Shown piece after piece: positions 27,560-40,848 of a DNA stretch of 64,000 nucleotides. The DNA is from Epiperipatus broadwayi (taxonomy: Eukaryota; Onychophora; Udeonychophora; Euonychophora; Peripatidae). The notes under the pieces were generated by a model, which saw nothing but the letters and a program-made list of their open reading frames with translations, was not told where the DNA came from and did not search any database. Position 1 is the first letter of the stretch. The number at the start of each line of letters is the position of its first letter. The translations under genes were made by a program, and so were the position numbers. The stretch is from positions 1 through 64,000 of the forward strand of contig JAQFVV010000073.1 in the NCBI GenBank assembly GCA_028023455.1. The letters run 5' to 3'.

Positions 27560-28980
27560 CTCATAAGATACAAGCATTATAGTAATTCTTCTCATGAAGG
27601 CATTCCCACATGATACTGCACAATACTGCCAGGTCCTTCATATAAGACCGAGATCTTACATGAATGACAAAATGAACCTTATTCTTCATTTGATTTGATT
27701 ACCTTCATCTGAGTATAGAGAGAGATGGGGTAGCAGGATGTCCACTTCATTATTCTGGTCCTTTCTGAATGACTATTATCTTTCCTCCTTTTTCACCTTC
27801 TCATGGACTATTTTACTTTTTGATAGTAATAATTATATTAACCTTATACCTTATTTTCAAGATGTTCTTAATATTCAAAATTAAGGCCAAAATACTTGAT
27901 CATCAGATAAAGTGTAAGCTGTATAGGCTTTTAAATGAGATATTTGGCATTAAAAGACTAAGTATAGAATTATTCTGTATCGATTTTATATTTCCCTTGT
28001 GATACCTTATACTGAATGACATTTTGACGCTCCTTAGTTTAGTATTTATGTAACATGGTCTTTTATCTCCTTGGACACTTTTTGTAGTGCATGACAATAT
28101 CTACCATGATTTGATTATTTTATAGGTGAGAGCAGTCCAATGCTATCTTATGATATTCCTTCATTCTGTTTACTGTCAAAGTGTTCTGTAGGATTAATCC
28201 TACACCACTCTTACATAACTTTATCAAAAGAAATTTATTGAAATCTTATTAGAATGCCTTTATTTTCAGAGACTTTTATTTTATAACTCCATCACTATCT
28301 TCTATTGGCTCTGCTTGTGAATCTTTTTTAATTTTGTAGCATGTCATTATATAGTTCTTTCATATGCTTTTCCTAATCATGCTCTCTACGAGTTAACATT
28401 AATCAACTATCCATTCCTCAACTTGTATTTTATCTTTAATTCTTGACCCTGTATTTGTCTTATTATTTCTTCTTCTTATTATTCTTTTTTTATATATATT
28501 CCAGATATCCATTCTCTCCACAATTTGATTTATTTTAGCTTTTTTATATTATGCTATACACATAATATATCATCTATTTTCTTTTCCTGCTCTCTCCTAT
28601 TCCCTCAATTGTTTACATTATAGTCAAGATAGCTGTTTGAATGCTCTGATTAACATTTTGATTGTTTTTTTCTGATCAATTTTACACATCTTCATCAAAT
28701 CTTTTGATTATCTTCTATTTTTTTACCAGCATTTCTTCTCTTCTCTTTTGATTGCTTTCTTCTCTTTGTAATTGCTTTCTTCTATTTCTCTTATCAGCAT
28801 TTTGCCTTTTTGTTAACTCTTAACTGACATACATGGACCATCATGGTCATATATTCTATTCTCTGGGCTAGTTGTTTTAATTTATTTTCAAATAGCCTTA
28901 CATCATTTCCCTTTCTATGCAAGCTTTCACTGTAACATATTATCCCTGATCTCCTTTTTATTAAATGTGACGGTCTCAAA
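27560..28980 (-). pseudogene. Possible decayed LINE, antisense
   Basis: On the minus strand a run of basic residues (WNIYKKRIIRRR, then KIQVEEWIVD) is followed by a KELYNDML-like segment, then by a stretch reminiscent of the RPISL region of non-LTR RTs (YPISLYTQMK). All are interrupted by many stops and frame changes. The order resembles the linker-to-RT order of several non-LTR families. This is suggestive only; no catalytic motif is visible. Confidence 0.3.
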
Positions 28981-30355
28981 CCCTGTATTTTTGTCCAGTC
29001 TAATTTATTTCTTCAGTTTATTACTCATTTCTGTCCTGTTCATGCTTATGTGATGACTTTCTTTATAAACTTTTCCCCCATAAAAGTATGTATATGCTTA
29101 AAATAATATTCACATCTTAAGCTGCATACTTAACTTTTTTCCAGAAATCTGAATGGAATATATTTTAAGTGAATAGTAACTCACAATACTGAGATTGATA
29201 AAGAATATAATAAAGCTTGATTAGAGTTATTGGTAAGCTCCATCTAGTGATCATATATAAATATATGACGGTAATAATTAAAATGATTTTCTATTAAAGT
29301 AAATGTAAAATAAAGTACAACTGATTTATCCTAATGCTTTTTGGTGCAGAATATCATAATCATGACTTTTACAGCTTATGCATATATTTAGTAAAAACTA
29401 TGATTGTGATACTTTGCACTAAAAGCATATTAGTGTAAATTATGGTTTACTTTATCAAAGTGTATCTATGCACATAAGAGGGGAAACCCCAAAACAACAG
29501 AAATTATTCTCTGTTAAGGGTGCTTATTGTCATAAATACTTACACTGTTATATACCACTTTTAGGGACCTTTTACATTAAAATAACAAATATGTTACCAG
29601 GTGATAGTCATGTGTCATGTAGCATATTTTTTGGAATGTGCATTTTGTTAATTGATTGATTTTTTGTGATGTCTGAAAAGGTGGAATTATGTGAAATTCT
29701 GTTTTCTTTCAAAGAAAATGGCAGAGAAAACAGTTCTAATGCTTGAAACAGATTACAAAAAAGCAGTTCTGTGGAAAATACAAATGTATTAATGAAATGG
29801 TTCAATGGTCAATTCACCAACACCATGTCCCAAAATAGGGTGGTGAATGAAGGTCATTGCTAAAATAATGCTACTATATTATTTATTGATGCAAACAGCA
29901 TTTTTCTCTCAAAATTAGTTCTTAACAGTCAGATTTTTTATCTATAAGTTGTGAAACATTTATATAATGCAGTAGAAGATAATATATCCCATTTTGTGGC
30001 AAAGTGAGGAGTGCAAGCTATACCATAACAATTTCTCTGCAAGCAACCTTGAGTGTGAAACAATTTTTAATGAAATTCAACACAACCCAGTTTATCTATC
30101 AGTCATTTTTATTTGATTTCTGTGTGACTTTATTCTATTCTCTCAACTGAAAAAAAATTTGTCAATTTTTTTTACTGACTTAGAAGTGATGGAAAAAAAC
30201 TGATACAGACATTAAAAGGCTTCACTTTGCAAGACTGGCATATTGTATTAAAAGAACAGTACTTTGAAGGATATTGAATTTATAATGCTTAAAGATAAAT
30301 AAATAATTTATTATTGGATTACAGTAATTTTTGGGTTTACTTTATTATATATATA
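28981..30355. other. AT-rich noncoding sequence
   Basis: Includes a short terminal fragment (29206-29265) of the 405-bp family, listed separately. Between 29440 and 29880 the composition is less extreme and short frames occur, but none resembles a known protein. Confidence 0.45.
29206..29265 (-). repeat. Terminal fragment of the 405-bp repeat family
   Basis: AGTTATTGGTAAGCTCCATC followed by TAGTGATCATATAT matches the end of the solitary relative at 43350-43398 almost exactly. Only the terminal 45-60 bp are present. Confidence 0.6.
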
Positions 30356-32036
30356 TGTCCACAGATGGCATTCTACCAAAAACACCAATCAAGCGTATGT
30401 TTTGTTTACATAAACGTCAGAGTAGTATTCACTATCCCTAACTATAATTCCACTTTCAGATCATGATTTCAAGCTACTTGCTATCATCAGTGAAAGACAG
30501 GAATAAAGAAACTAGATCTAAACACAAAGTCTGAGTGTTTATGAAACAATTTCTATTCAGCTTGCAAGCGTGAATTTTTTAGACACGTAATGTCTTCAAA
30601 CTCAGCATAGCAAACCAGATAGCTATATGGGTCTGATCTCAGTTCAGCATCACCACATAGTAGAAGCCTCTGCAATCTATATCATTGCAAGAAAGATCTC
30701 AAAGGTACATTTATGAAAAATAAAAATGCAAGTTAAAAAACTTGCTAACGCTTGTATTTATGTCCACAGATGGCGTTCTACCAAAAACACCGATCAAGCG
30801 TATGTTTTGTTTACATAAACATCAGAGTAGTATTCACTATCCCTAACTATAATTCCACTTTCAGATCATGATTTCAAGCTATTTGCTATCATCAGTGAAA
30901 GACAGGAATAAAGGAACTAGATCTAAACACAAACTCTGAGCGTTTATGAAACAATTTCTATTCAGCTTGCAAGCGTGAATTTTTTAGACATGTAATGTCT
31001 TCAAACTCAGCATATCAAACCAGATAGCTATATGGGTCTGATCTCAGTTCAGCATCACCACATAGTAGAAGCCTCTGCAATCTATATCATTGCAAGAAAG
31101 ACCTCAAAGGTACATTTATGAAAAACAAAAATGCGAGTTAAAAAACTTGCTAACGCTTGTATTTATGTCCACAGATGGCGTTCTACCAAAAACACCGATC
31201 AAGCGTATGTTTTGTTTACATAAACGTCAGAGTAGTATTCACTATCCCTAACTATAATTCCACTTTCAGATCATGATTTCAAGCTATTTGCTATCATCAG
31301 TGAAAGACAGGAATAAAGAAACTAGATCTAAACACAAACTCTGAGCGTTTATGAAACAATTTCTATTCAGCTTGCAAGCATGAATTTTTTAGACATGTAA
31401 TGTCTTCAAACTCAGCATAGCAAACCAGATAGCTATATGGGTCTGATCTCAGTTCAGCATCACCACATAGTAGAAGCCTCTGCAATCTATATCATTGCAA
31501 GAAAGACCTCAAAGGTACATTTATGAAAAACAAAAATGCAAGTTAAAAAACTTGCTAACACTTGTATTTATGTCCACAGATGGCGTTCTACCAAAAACAC
31601 CGATCAAGCGTATGTTTTGTTTACATAAATGTCAGAGTAGTATTCACTATCTCTAACTATAATTCCACTTTCAGATCATGATTTCAAGCTATTTGCTATC
31701 ATCAGTGAAAGACAGGAATAAAGAAACTAGATCTAAACACAAACTCTGAGCGTTTATGAAACAATTTCTATTCAGCTTGCAAGCGTGAATTTTTTAGACA
31801 CGTAATGTCTTCAAACTCAGCATAGCAAACCAGATAGCTGTATGGGTCTGATCTCAGTTCAGCATCACCACATAGTAGAAGCCTCTGCAATCTATATCAT
31901 TGCAAGAAAGACCTCAAAGGTACATTTATGAAAAACAAAAATGCAAGTTAAAAAACTTGCTAACGCTTGTATTTATGTCCACAGATGGCGTTCTACCAAA
32001 AACACCGATCAAGTGTATGTTTTGTTTACATAAATG
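30356..32036 (+). repeat. 405-bp tandem array, four units plus a partial
   Basis: Units start at 30356, 30761, 31166 and 31571 with TGTCCACAGATGG, an exact 405-bp period four times, and a fifth unit starts at 31976 and stops after about 61 bp. Units differ by only a few substitutions. Each contains the hairpin GCAAGTTAAAAAACTTGC near its end. No coding frame spans a unit. Homology to solitary relatives shows the unit derives from a dispersed element, so the array arose by tandem amplification. Confidence 0.95.
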
Positions 32037-32448
32037 TTTTTCATAAATGTACCTTTGAGGTCTTTCTTGCAATGATATAGATTGCAGAGGCTTCTACTAT
32101 GTGGTGATGCTGAACTGAGATCAGACCCATATAGCTATCTGGTTTGCTATGCTGAGTTTGAAGACATTACGTGTCTAAAAAATTCACGCTTGCAAGCTGA
32201 ATAGAAATTGTTTCATAAATGCTCAGAGTTTGTGTTTAGATCTAGTTTCTTTATTCCTGTCTTTCACTGATGATAGCAAATAGCTTGAAATCATGATCTG
32301 AAAGTGGAATTATAGTTAGGGATAGTGAATACTACTCTGACGTTTATGTAAACAAAACATACGCTTGATCGGTGTTTTTGGTAGAACGCCATCTGTGGAC
32401 ATAAATACAAGCGTTAGCAAGTTTTTTAACTTGCATTTTTGTTTTTCA
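32035..32448 (-). repeat. Inverted terminal unit of the 405-bp array
   Basis: After the partial fifth unit the sequence flips and gives one full unit in reverse orientation. Its TGTCCACAG start lies at 32394-32402 and it continues into the hairpin and the GCATTTTTGTTTTTCATA segment. Junction homology is only about 3 bases (TGT). The array is bordered on both sides by TA-rich sequence. Confidence 0.9.
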
Positions 32449-35400
32449 TATATATATCTATATCTATATATATATTAATTCATCTTTATTCTGCACTATT
32501 TCTTTTGTTTGTACATTTTGAAATAAGGATAATAATATCTGAAGCATTTAAACTATCTGCACAGTCATTATATATTGGTAATAATTTTATTATTTGTATA
32601 CATAGGAAAAAATCACACTACATGAACTTTGAAAGCAAAATGTATTCTACTCCATTGTTACCATATATGATATGCTTGAGTAATTAATAGACAATGGAAG
32701 ATGGTTCTTACTGAATTCTTATCCAATGCTATCTTATTCATATTTTCAGATTAGTTTTTGGCTTATGAATATTAATATAATGAGTGCTATCATATAGTAC
32801 TGATTACTCAAACTTACAGTGGATGGCAACAATGAAGTGGAATAAATAAAGTTTGTTCATGTAAAGCATGGTGTAAGTTAGATGTGGGCAGATGTTGACT
32901 GTGATCTACCAGTTAGCTGCCAATTAAAAAAAATTCATGATAATTGAATTAGCTATATATACAAATATTTATTGTACCTATATGGCTATTACAGTAAGAA
33001 TCAGCTCTTCACAATCAAAATGGCCATGTGCAGACAGGCATGAGAATGCGTGATGATTCATACAGTGATTACAAATTTGTTGGCTTGATTACAAATTTAG
33101 TGGCTTGAATACATTCCTTGTACAATGGAAAGCTGAAAACAAAAGCATTAACTGCATTCAGCTAGGCACAGTACACAAATTTAATTAATATAGCATAAAA
33201 AAATTAGTATTTTATTATTATTTAAAAGAGTGGGTATAATATTTGAAACAATTGCAAAGAAAAGAAGATTTGTTTTTCTTCACAGTGATGAATGCAAACA
33301 GTGTGTGTGTTATATATCTTGTGCAAGCAGGTCATTTTAAAAAAAATGTTTAAAGACATTTTAAAACCATGCATGTATTATACAAGTGATACATTGCAAC
33401 ACTTGGAAGAAATTGTAAGTAGCCCTTGCACTAAAATGTGTTCTTACCCCCTGATGTAAGGTATGTAATATTTTTTGTTGTTGTTTAATGTACAAAATGT
33501 TTAAACAGAAAAATATCTACAAAAGTAATTTGATTACTATATGGGCTAAGCTTTAGAAACTATGCTCTAAAACTATCAATTTGGATTTTTAAACTTGTCA
33601 TGTCATGTCACTGAAATATGGCATAAATTTAAAGTGTTTGAGAAGAATTAGCAACTTTATCTTAAATTGTAAGGCATTTGGAACTTTAGGATGATGATAC
33701 AAAAATTTTCACATTTTCTTAGCTATTTTGAAGATATCCATAATAATAGTTTATCATATGCATATTTTTGTGCAGAAATCATAACTAAAACTTGCTAGTT
33801 TAAAAATTTAAAAATATCAATATTATTCAAACCTCATAGATATATCATTTTAATTTAAGTATAAAAACAATCCAACAATTCCCTGATTGAGTGTATTAGA
33901 GTGCAAAGAAACCAATAGCAACACTAATTTTCAAAAGAAAAATTGTAATTTTTATTAATTTATTTACATATATAAGCTTATTTATAAAACATATTTGTAA
34001 AATATTTATTTTACCAAAAACTGTGATTAAAATTAGATTTTACTTAAAAGTACTTGCTTTTAGCAAAACAAGTTGTAAAAATGTAATTATGATAAAGTTG
34101 AAGCTGTTTTTGCTGACTAACAAAAATACATTTTATAAATGCCGGTAAAGAAAATTTTTGTGAAAATTAAACAAGTTTAATTTGAATTTTAAAACATATA
34201 TTTATTGTTTCACAATGTCTCAAACAAAAGTCATTTTCCATTTTAACAATGGAATTTAAATAAGAAAGATTTCATTTAATAATTTTTATAAATAAACAAT
34301 ACTATGCTTTATTATGAAAAGGTCAAACATGATCAAAATTATCATGGGGGGGGGTCTTGGAAATAAGAATGGAAGGAGATGGAATTTAAATACGTTTAAA
34401 ATAAATTCTGGATATGAGTTGATCTATTTTGGGATATAATCAAAAAATTCTGACTGGCTATAATAATTTCACTAATAATACGGCATTCAATACTTGGCAG
34501 AATAATCATACAAATGTAAAGTTTTGTAACAAATACAGAAATTTCAAAGAAGAAGTTCTATAATTGTCAAAAGACTTAAAAAAGACTAATGGATTTGAAC
34601 TGACAGGAAATAACCATTTCATGACTATAATTGCTGAAGATTTTTTTTTATAGATTGAAAGTAACATATAGATGTGAAAATATTATTGTAATCTCAGTAA
34701 ATTAATAGATTATCCTCTATGATATAATGTCAATAGTTAAAATAGATATAATCATGGATTACTGTTTATAATATAACACCAATAGTTAGAATAGATATAA
34801 GGAGTATTTTGGTTATTCTGTAAGTAATAGTACAATAATTTAGATGCTTTCATTTATATCTATTCTGGATAGAGATATTCATCTTGATGTGATTAAGTCT
34901 ACATTTTGGAATATAGAAAGATTATACACCCTGACAAAATCCATAAAAGTTCTAAACATATGATACATTAACTTCAAAACTATTGAAGTATTTTTTGGAA
35001 TACATAAATCCACCTATTAATATATAAAAATAAAGACAATAGAAAAGACTCAGTACTTTATAAAGATTATTATTGTTATTCACTATTGCAAATGCTCTTT
35101 GAAAGATTCTATTGAATAGATTACATTTATGGTTATATGGGTAGATATCAAAGACAATGTGTGAGCTTAGAAAATTACAACAAAAGCTATAAATATGCTA
35201 GATAAACCCTAAAAACTGTTATGAGCACAAGTTTAGTGTACATATCTTTTAAGTTGATTTCATCCATCTGGATAGTGGAGGGAGAAGAATTTTTAGTTTG
35301 CTAATAAAAAAATATGAGGTATTTGAAGTAAAAACTATTAAATAGTGATGAATACTAGCTGCATCTTTGATTATTATTTTTATGGTAATGATTTTTGGAA

Positions 35401-36688
35401 CAACTTCTAAGCATCTTCATACAATAGATATTAACATGTCACATAGATTTAATGGAAATATTTTTTTCTACTGACTTAAAGTAAAATAAAACCTTATATA
35501 TTTACCTTGTAGATTTTTAATATACAGATGATTTTAATATTTTATTCAATTCAAAGGATATTCTAAAGAATTCTATTAATATTTTTATTGCCATCTATAA
35601 AGACCTTGCTTTAGTATTATTGTATTAAAACATTCAGATACTTAGCAATTTTTGGAATGGATAAATAGAAAGGCCAATTTTTATATGGAACATTTGCTGT
35701 GCTGTTACTACATCAAAAAATAAAAAAAAAACATATTTCATGACAGTGATATAACTTCTTAAATTATTTACGTATAGAACTATTAATCTATTAAATTTAT
35801 TGTGTTAAAATGACACATGGATTGACCATTGACATAAAGACAAATAGAAACAATGATCTGAAAATATACTGGCAAAATAAAAAAACATTTGATCTATTAT
35901 TCAACTTATTGAATGTGACTACATTGAATCCATAATTTCAAAGATATACTTTTATAGGATTAATATAAAATAAAACATAAAAAAGGTAATACAATTTTTG
36001 GTGAACATGAATAAGACATTTATAAAATAGTCAAACCAAATTTTTATTATAATCATGATTTTATAGACATTCTTAAGAGGTTTAACGATAACTGTTTTCA
36101 TTGACAAAATATGATTGAGAATAAAATTTAGTTAAAAGCTATAACTAAATAAAATTTTGACATTTTTGATCTAGAAACATATGAAGCAAAAGAGATTTAA
36201 AAAATATTACCCCAAGATATGTACATTAGCAGACTAAATAACTAATATGTGATATAAGTTTGTATCATTAGCAAAAAACTCATCTTTAAATTTTTGTTTG
36301 CCTCTTAGGTTTTATATCAAGTGATTGATTAATATAATGGGGTATTTTATTAATAAACATAAAATGATTTATTTAATATTTAGGTTTGTAAATCTTTTAA
36401 ATCATTGCTATCAAATATTATGACTAAAATATATACAAATATATACATGTTGATGTTAATATTCACTTAAGGCAGTAAGGTGATATTTATGATGAAATAA
36501 TTAATTTAACTTTTCTTAAATTATAATTTCTGCTATTTAGACTCAGTTTCTCTTTAATATATAAGGCAATTAAGAGAATAAATCAATTTGATCAAAGAAA
36601 ATAAAGGTGACAAAAGCATGTTGATGAGATTATAAAACCATTATTGCAACACATGACCATAATATCTTATGCTTATATAAACTGTTAA
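32449..36688. other. AT-rich noncoding sequence
   Basis: No gene recognised over about 4.2 kb. Small items: a decayed match to the foldback family near 32700-32830 (CAGATTAGTTTTTGGCTT, ATTACTCAAACTTACAG), a 20-bp direct duplication TGATTACAAATTTGTTGGCT at 33066-33106, and a G run near 34345. Confidence 0.45.
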
Positions 36689-37161
36689 CACAGTGACATC
36701 TCTTTTTATAATAATGCCACTTACTATAAGAAATAGTAATAAATGGAATACCAGAAGATTAGTGCATAAAAATCTTTATCTGGTGCCCATTCATCCAATA
36801 TTCTGACTGGTTTCTAGCCTATTGCTTTTATCAGGAAAAAGTCTCGTATCTGAAAGCACTGCACCTATATTTTTGTATTTAGTGCATCCTTTCAACAGTT
36901 TTCAATTTGAGCTTATAGTTTTATAGTTATGTTAAAAGGTAAAAAGATGCTGCTAGAGGGGTGCATTAGATACAAAGTTCTAGAGGCAGTACTCTCAGAT
37001 CTAAGGTTCCTCACTGATAAAATCTTTAAACTAGAAACTAGTCTGGGCATATTGAATGAATAGCACTAGATAAGCATTTTGATGCAAAAATCTTTTAGCA
37101 TCTATTGATTACTATAGCTTGCACCAAGTGGCAATGTTGTTTGGAGAAAGTTGTTACTGTG
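36689..37161. mobile_element. Foldback (MITE-like) element, copy 3
   Basis: Outer ends are CACAGTGACATCTCTTT on the left and its imperfect reverse complement ending TTGTTACTGTG on the right. The interior keeps the family landmarks: AATGCCACTT/AAGTGGCAATG, CCCATTCATCCAATATTC, GACTGGTTTCTAG and AACTAGTCTGGGC. It is more diverged than copy 1 but of full length. It lies directly before the TCTA array. Confidence 0.7.
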
Positions 37162-37214
37162 TGCAGATTATATGAACATGACATTAAAAAGTTTGTATTC
37201 TAATGCTCAGAATT

Positions 37215-37753
<539 letters not shown>

Positions 37754-39109
37754 TCAAAGTCAGAAAATAGATACAAGTGAAAATGAACAATAATAAGAGT
37801 AAAAGTAGTTCTGCATGCATTATTAGATGCTAACCCTGTCAAAATATATTACTTGCTACTTAATAGATGTTCAAATGTTACTTTTAGTACATGGGATCTA
37901 TTTAAGAAGATTATTATGAGAAAATAATGGGCAATTGTAGATTTTTTTGTGAGCCAACTTTTTGAAGCACAAATTCACAAACAAATGTTTCCTGTTTTGG
38001 ACAAAAAATTTGTTATGTCATACATCCAGAAACTTTTATACGATAAGATACAAAATTTAAAAATGCATGAGTATTTGAGACAAAAGGCATGTAGATGGTA
38101 ACATTGAGAAAGTGTATAAATGTTAAACAAGAGTATAAGTTGGAATTGATTTTCATGTAATGAAAATAAAACAAAAAATCATTTTGATCCTTTTAAAAGC
38201 TGTTTGGGAGCTGAAATATAACAGGATTTATTGAGAAATTCACTAATAATGACAAACACAATATGCTCATTATATCTCCAGTAATACAAAAAGCATAGAC
38301 AAAGAGAAAGACAAAACAAAAACAATTCGAAAACAAGAAGTAAAAAAGAGAAAAAAATTGAGGTCAGAATAAAGCATGAAACATGCATGCTACACAATCA
38401 TGCATTCACAATGACAATGTAAATAAGTGACTGAAGACTTGAAAGATTCATTATGATAAACATTATATTAAAAATATGGGGTTAATATTTACACATTTAT
38501 TTTTTTTTATTTTTCTAACCTTTGTTTTAATTTTTAAAATAAAGTTTAGTATACATTTTGAAAACAATATTAAAAAAATACAAATATTACTTTATTTGTT
38601 TAGCTATTATGATAGGTTTAAGAATATTTTGATACGTTTTTAAATAAATGAAAATTGTTTTCTAAATATATATAAAAAAGTGGATAACATCATCTTTTCA
38701 AAATTTTTAAATAAGTATTAAAATAATATGCGTTCTAGAATTCAATAAATGAAAGACAATTGAATTAATATTTCAAGATGGAATTTAATTATTTTTTCCA
38801 CATGTGAATATCATAATTTACACTTGAATAAAAGACAAACTATGTTATATAAAATTATGAAAAGCAGACTGCATTACCAGTCTGAATTTCTCCTGAATTT
38901 TTACAATAGTTTTCATCAACATGATTTTCATTTTGAAATAGCATTTGCAATTTAATTATCCATTTAATAAAAATAACACAGCAGTTTAATTTAATATAGA
39001 TTTAAAAAAAAAAAAAAACTAAAAACAAATATTTAAATAAAAACCCATATAATGTTTGTAAACTATTTATATATTGTCTATCATCTGCCCATGAAAAATT
39101 TCCAATATT
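37754..39109. other. AT-rich noncoding sequence
   Basis: No gene or repeat recognised. Confidence 0.5.
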
Positions 39110-39440
39110 TACTGTATATCTTTATTTATTTATATGTTTGTTTACCTGTATATCTATTTGTATTCACTTGTAATAGCATGTTATTGTACTCACAAGCTAC
39201 ACATTTTCACCATGTCAATATGTCTGCTTATTTATTTGTTCATCTGTTTATTTTCTTGTTTATTTACTTATTTTTCTATCATTTTGTTGCTCTATCCTTT
39301 AACTAATAGTCTGTTTATTTATTCATCTGCATCCTATCCATCTACCATCTGTCCATATGTTTATTTATCTTCTTATTTGCTGACACTTATGATGCTTATA
39401 ACACTCTATTTCTTAATTAATTTATTTGTTTTTGTTAAAG
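39110..39440 (+). repeat. Degenerate TTTA/TTTG-type simple repeat
   Basis: The plus strand is pyrimidine-rich with many imperfect TTTATTTR units. It gives long Leu/Phe/Tyr-rich frames in two registers, which are not credible membrane proteins given the repeat basis. Confidence 0.6.
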
Positions 39441-40848
39441 ATCTTAAATTATTTATACAAAGTAAGAGTCTAAACTTAATCTATGTAATATCAACCTAGA
39501 ATAAAGTATATAAAAAATTAAAATATTATAAAAATATTTTTAGAGAGTAATAAGAAATGGCAAGTTATCATTTGGATATAGATTACTTACTATGCCTATA
39601 TTTGACAAAGATCCTAATATATATATATGATTAAAGTTTTAGATTAAATCTGTCCTGAAATAGATTAATCATCACAAAAACAGAATAGAATTTTAATATC
39701 TTATCTTTGTTGTTACGATTATCATCATTATGATATTATTATTATTACTATTAGATGTGTCAATTTCATATTAATTCCTGGAAATCATAAGAATATAATT
39801 ATCCAGAATGATTCAGCATTAGTTCTGAGGGCTGCATGTGATAAATTATAACACTATCAATTTTCAAGTGCCCTAATTTTATATTAATTTTTAAATAGAG
39901 CAAGTATCCATCTCAATATCTTTCTAAATATGTCTATTTTACAAAAAATGAGCTTACTTTACATACTTAAGTTTTAAGTCATTTTTTTTTTGGAGTTTGG
40001 CAGATGTCTTACGACTTGTAATCAAAATTTAAGTCATGTTATTCCTACATTTTTAAAATCTATGGTTATTTATTTAATTACTTTTTATATACATATTATA
40101 CTTTTTTTATAATTAACTCTTAGAACAATAAAACTCAAATTTTAATACAATACCTGATTGTAATTTTTCTGAAAGAGTAGGCCTATAAAAATTTGGGCAA
40201 ATTATTTTTTTGTGTGGTATTGCTGCATACTGCTTTCACACATGTTTTAGCTCCACACACATGTTCTAGCAGGATAATGAGATGTTGGTCAATAAGAATT
40301 ATCTATCAATAGTTAAATACTTTAACTGTCAAATCATTCATTTTATATAAAAAAAATTAAGTAATCAAAGAAAATTCAATGATTCCACTTTTTACAAGTA
40401 TTAGCAAAATAAATTTACATTCATATTTTAAATGCAATAGGAAGATCTGAAGCTATTAATAACATCAGTAACAATAATATAGAAGAAGAAAGACTAGAAG
40501 TAAAAAAAAATCATTTAAAATTATTTGCATTTATTTGTAACAATTACTTTACAACACTACCTTTAGTTAATGTGGGTTATGTAAAACAGTGTATAGTTTA
40601 TAAGATTATATAGACTTATACATATATTTCTACTGAGTTTTACTATTTTATTTAGATTACGTGGTAAATAATAATATTGTAGAATGAATGAATTTAAAAT
40701 TAAGCATTTCTTTGGAGTCTTTGGAGTAATATTTTTACACTTGAAATGTTGTGATAAGATACTAATTTATGTCTTTTATTTGAATTATTATAGGATTGAT
40801 GGTTATTTTTTGCTCTACATATAGTTTTGTGATTATCATCAAAATAAT
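39441..40848. other. AT-rich noncoding sequence
   Basis: No gene or repeat recognised. Confidence 0.5.

Noticed and set aside
34330-36650. Long AT-rich interval with a few hydrophilic short frames, considered as a decayed retroelement
   Set aside because: Short stretches looked protein-like, but no RT, nuclease or repeat match could be supported.
39052-39499. Two hydrophobic frames resembling multi-pass membrane proteins
   Set aside because: They overlie a degenerate TTTR simple repeat and occur in two registers.
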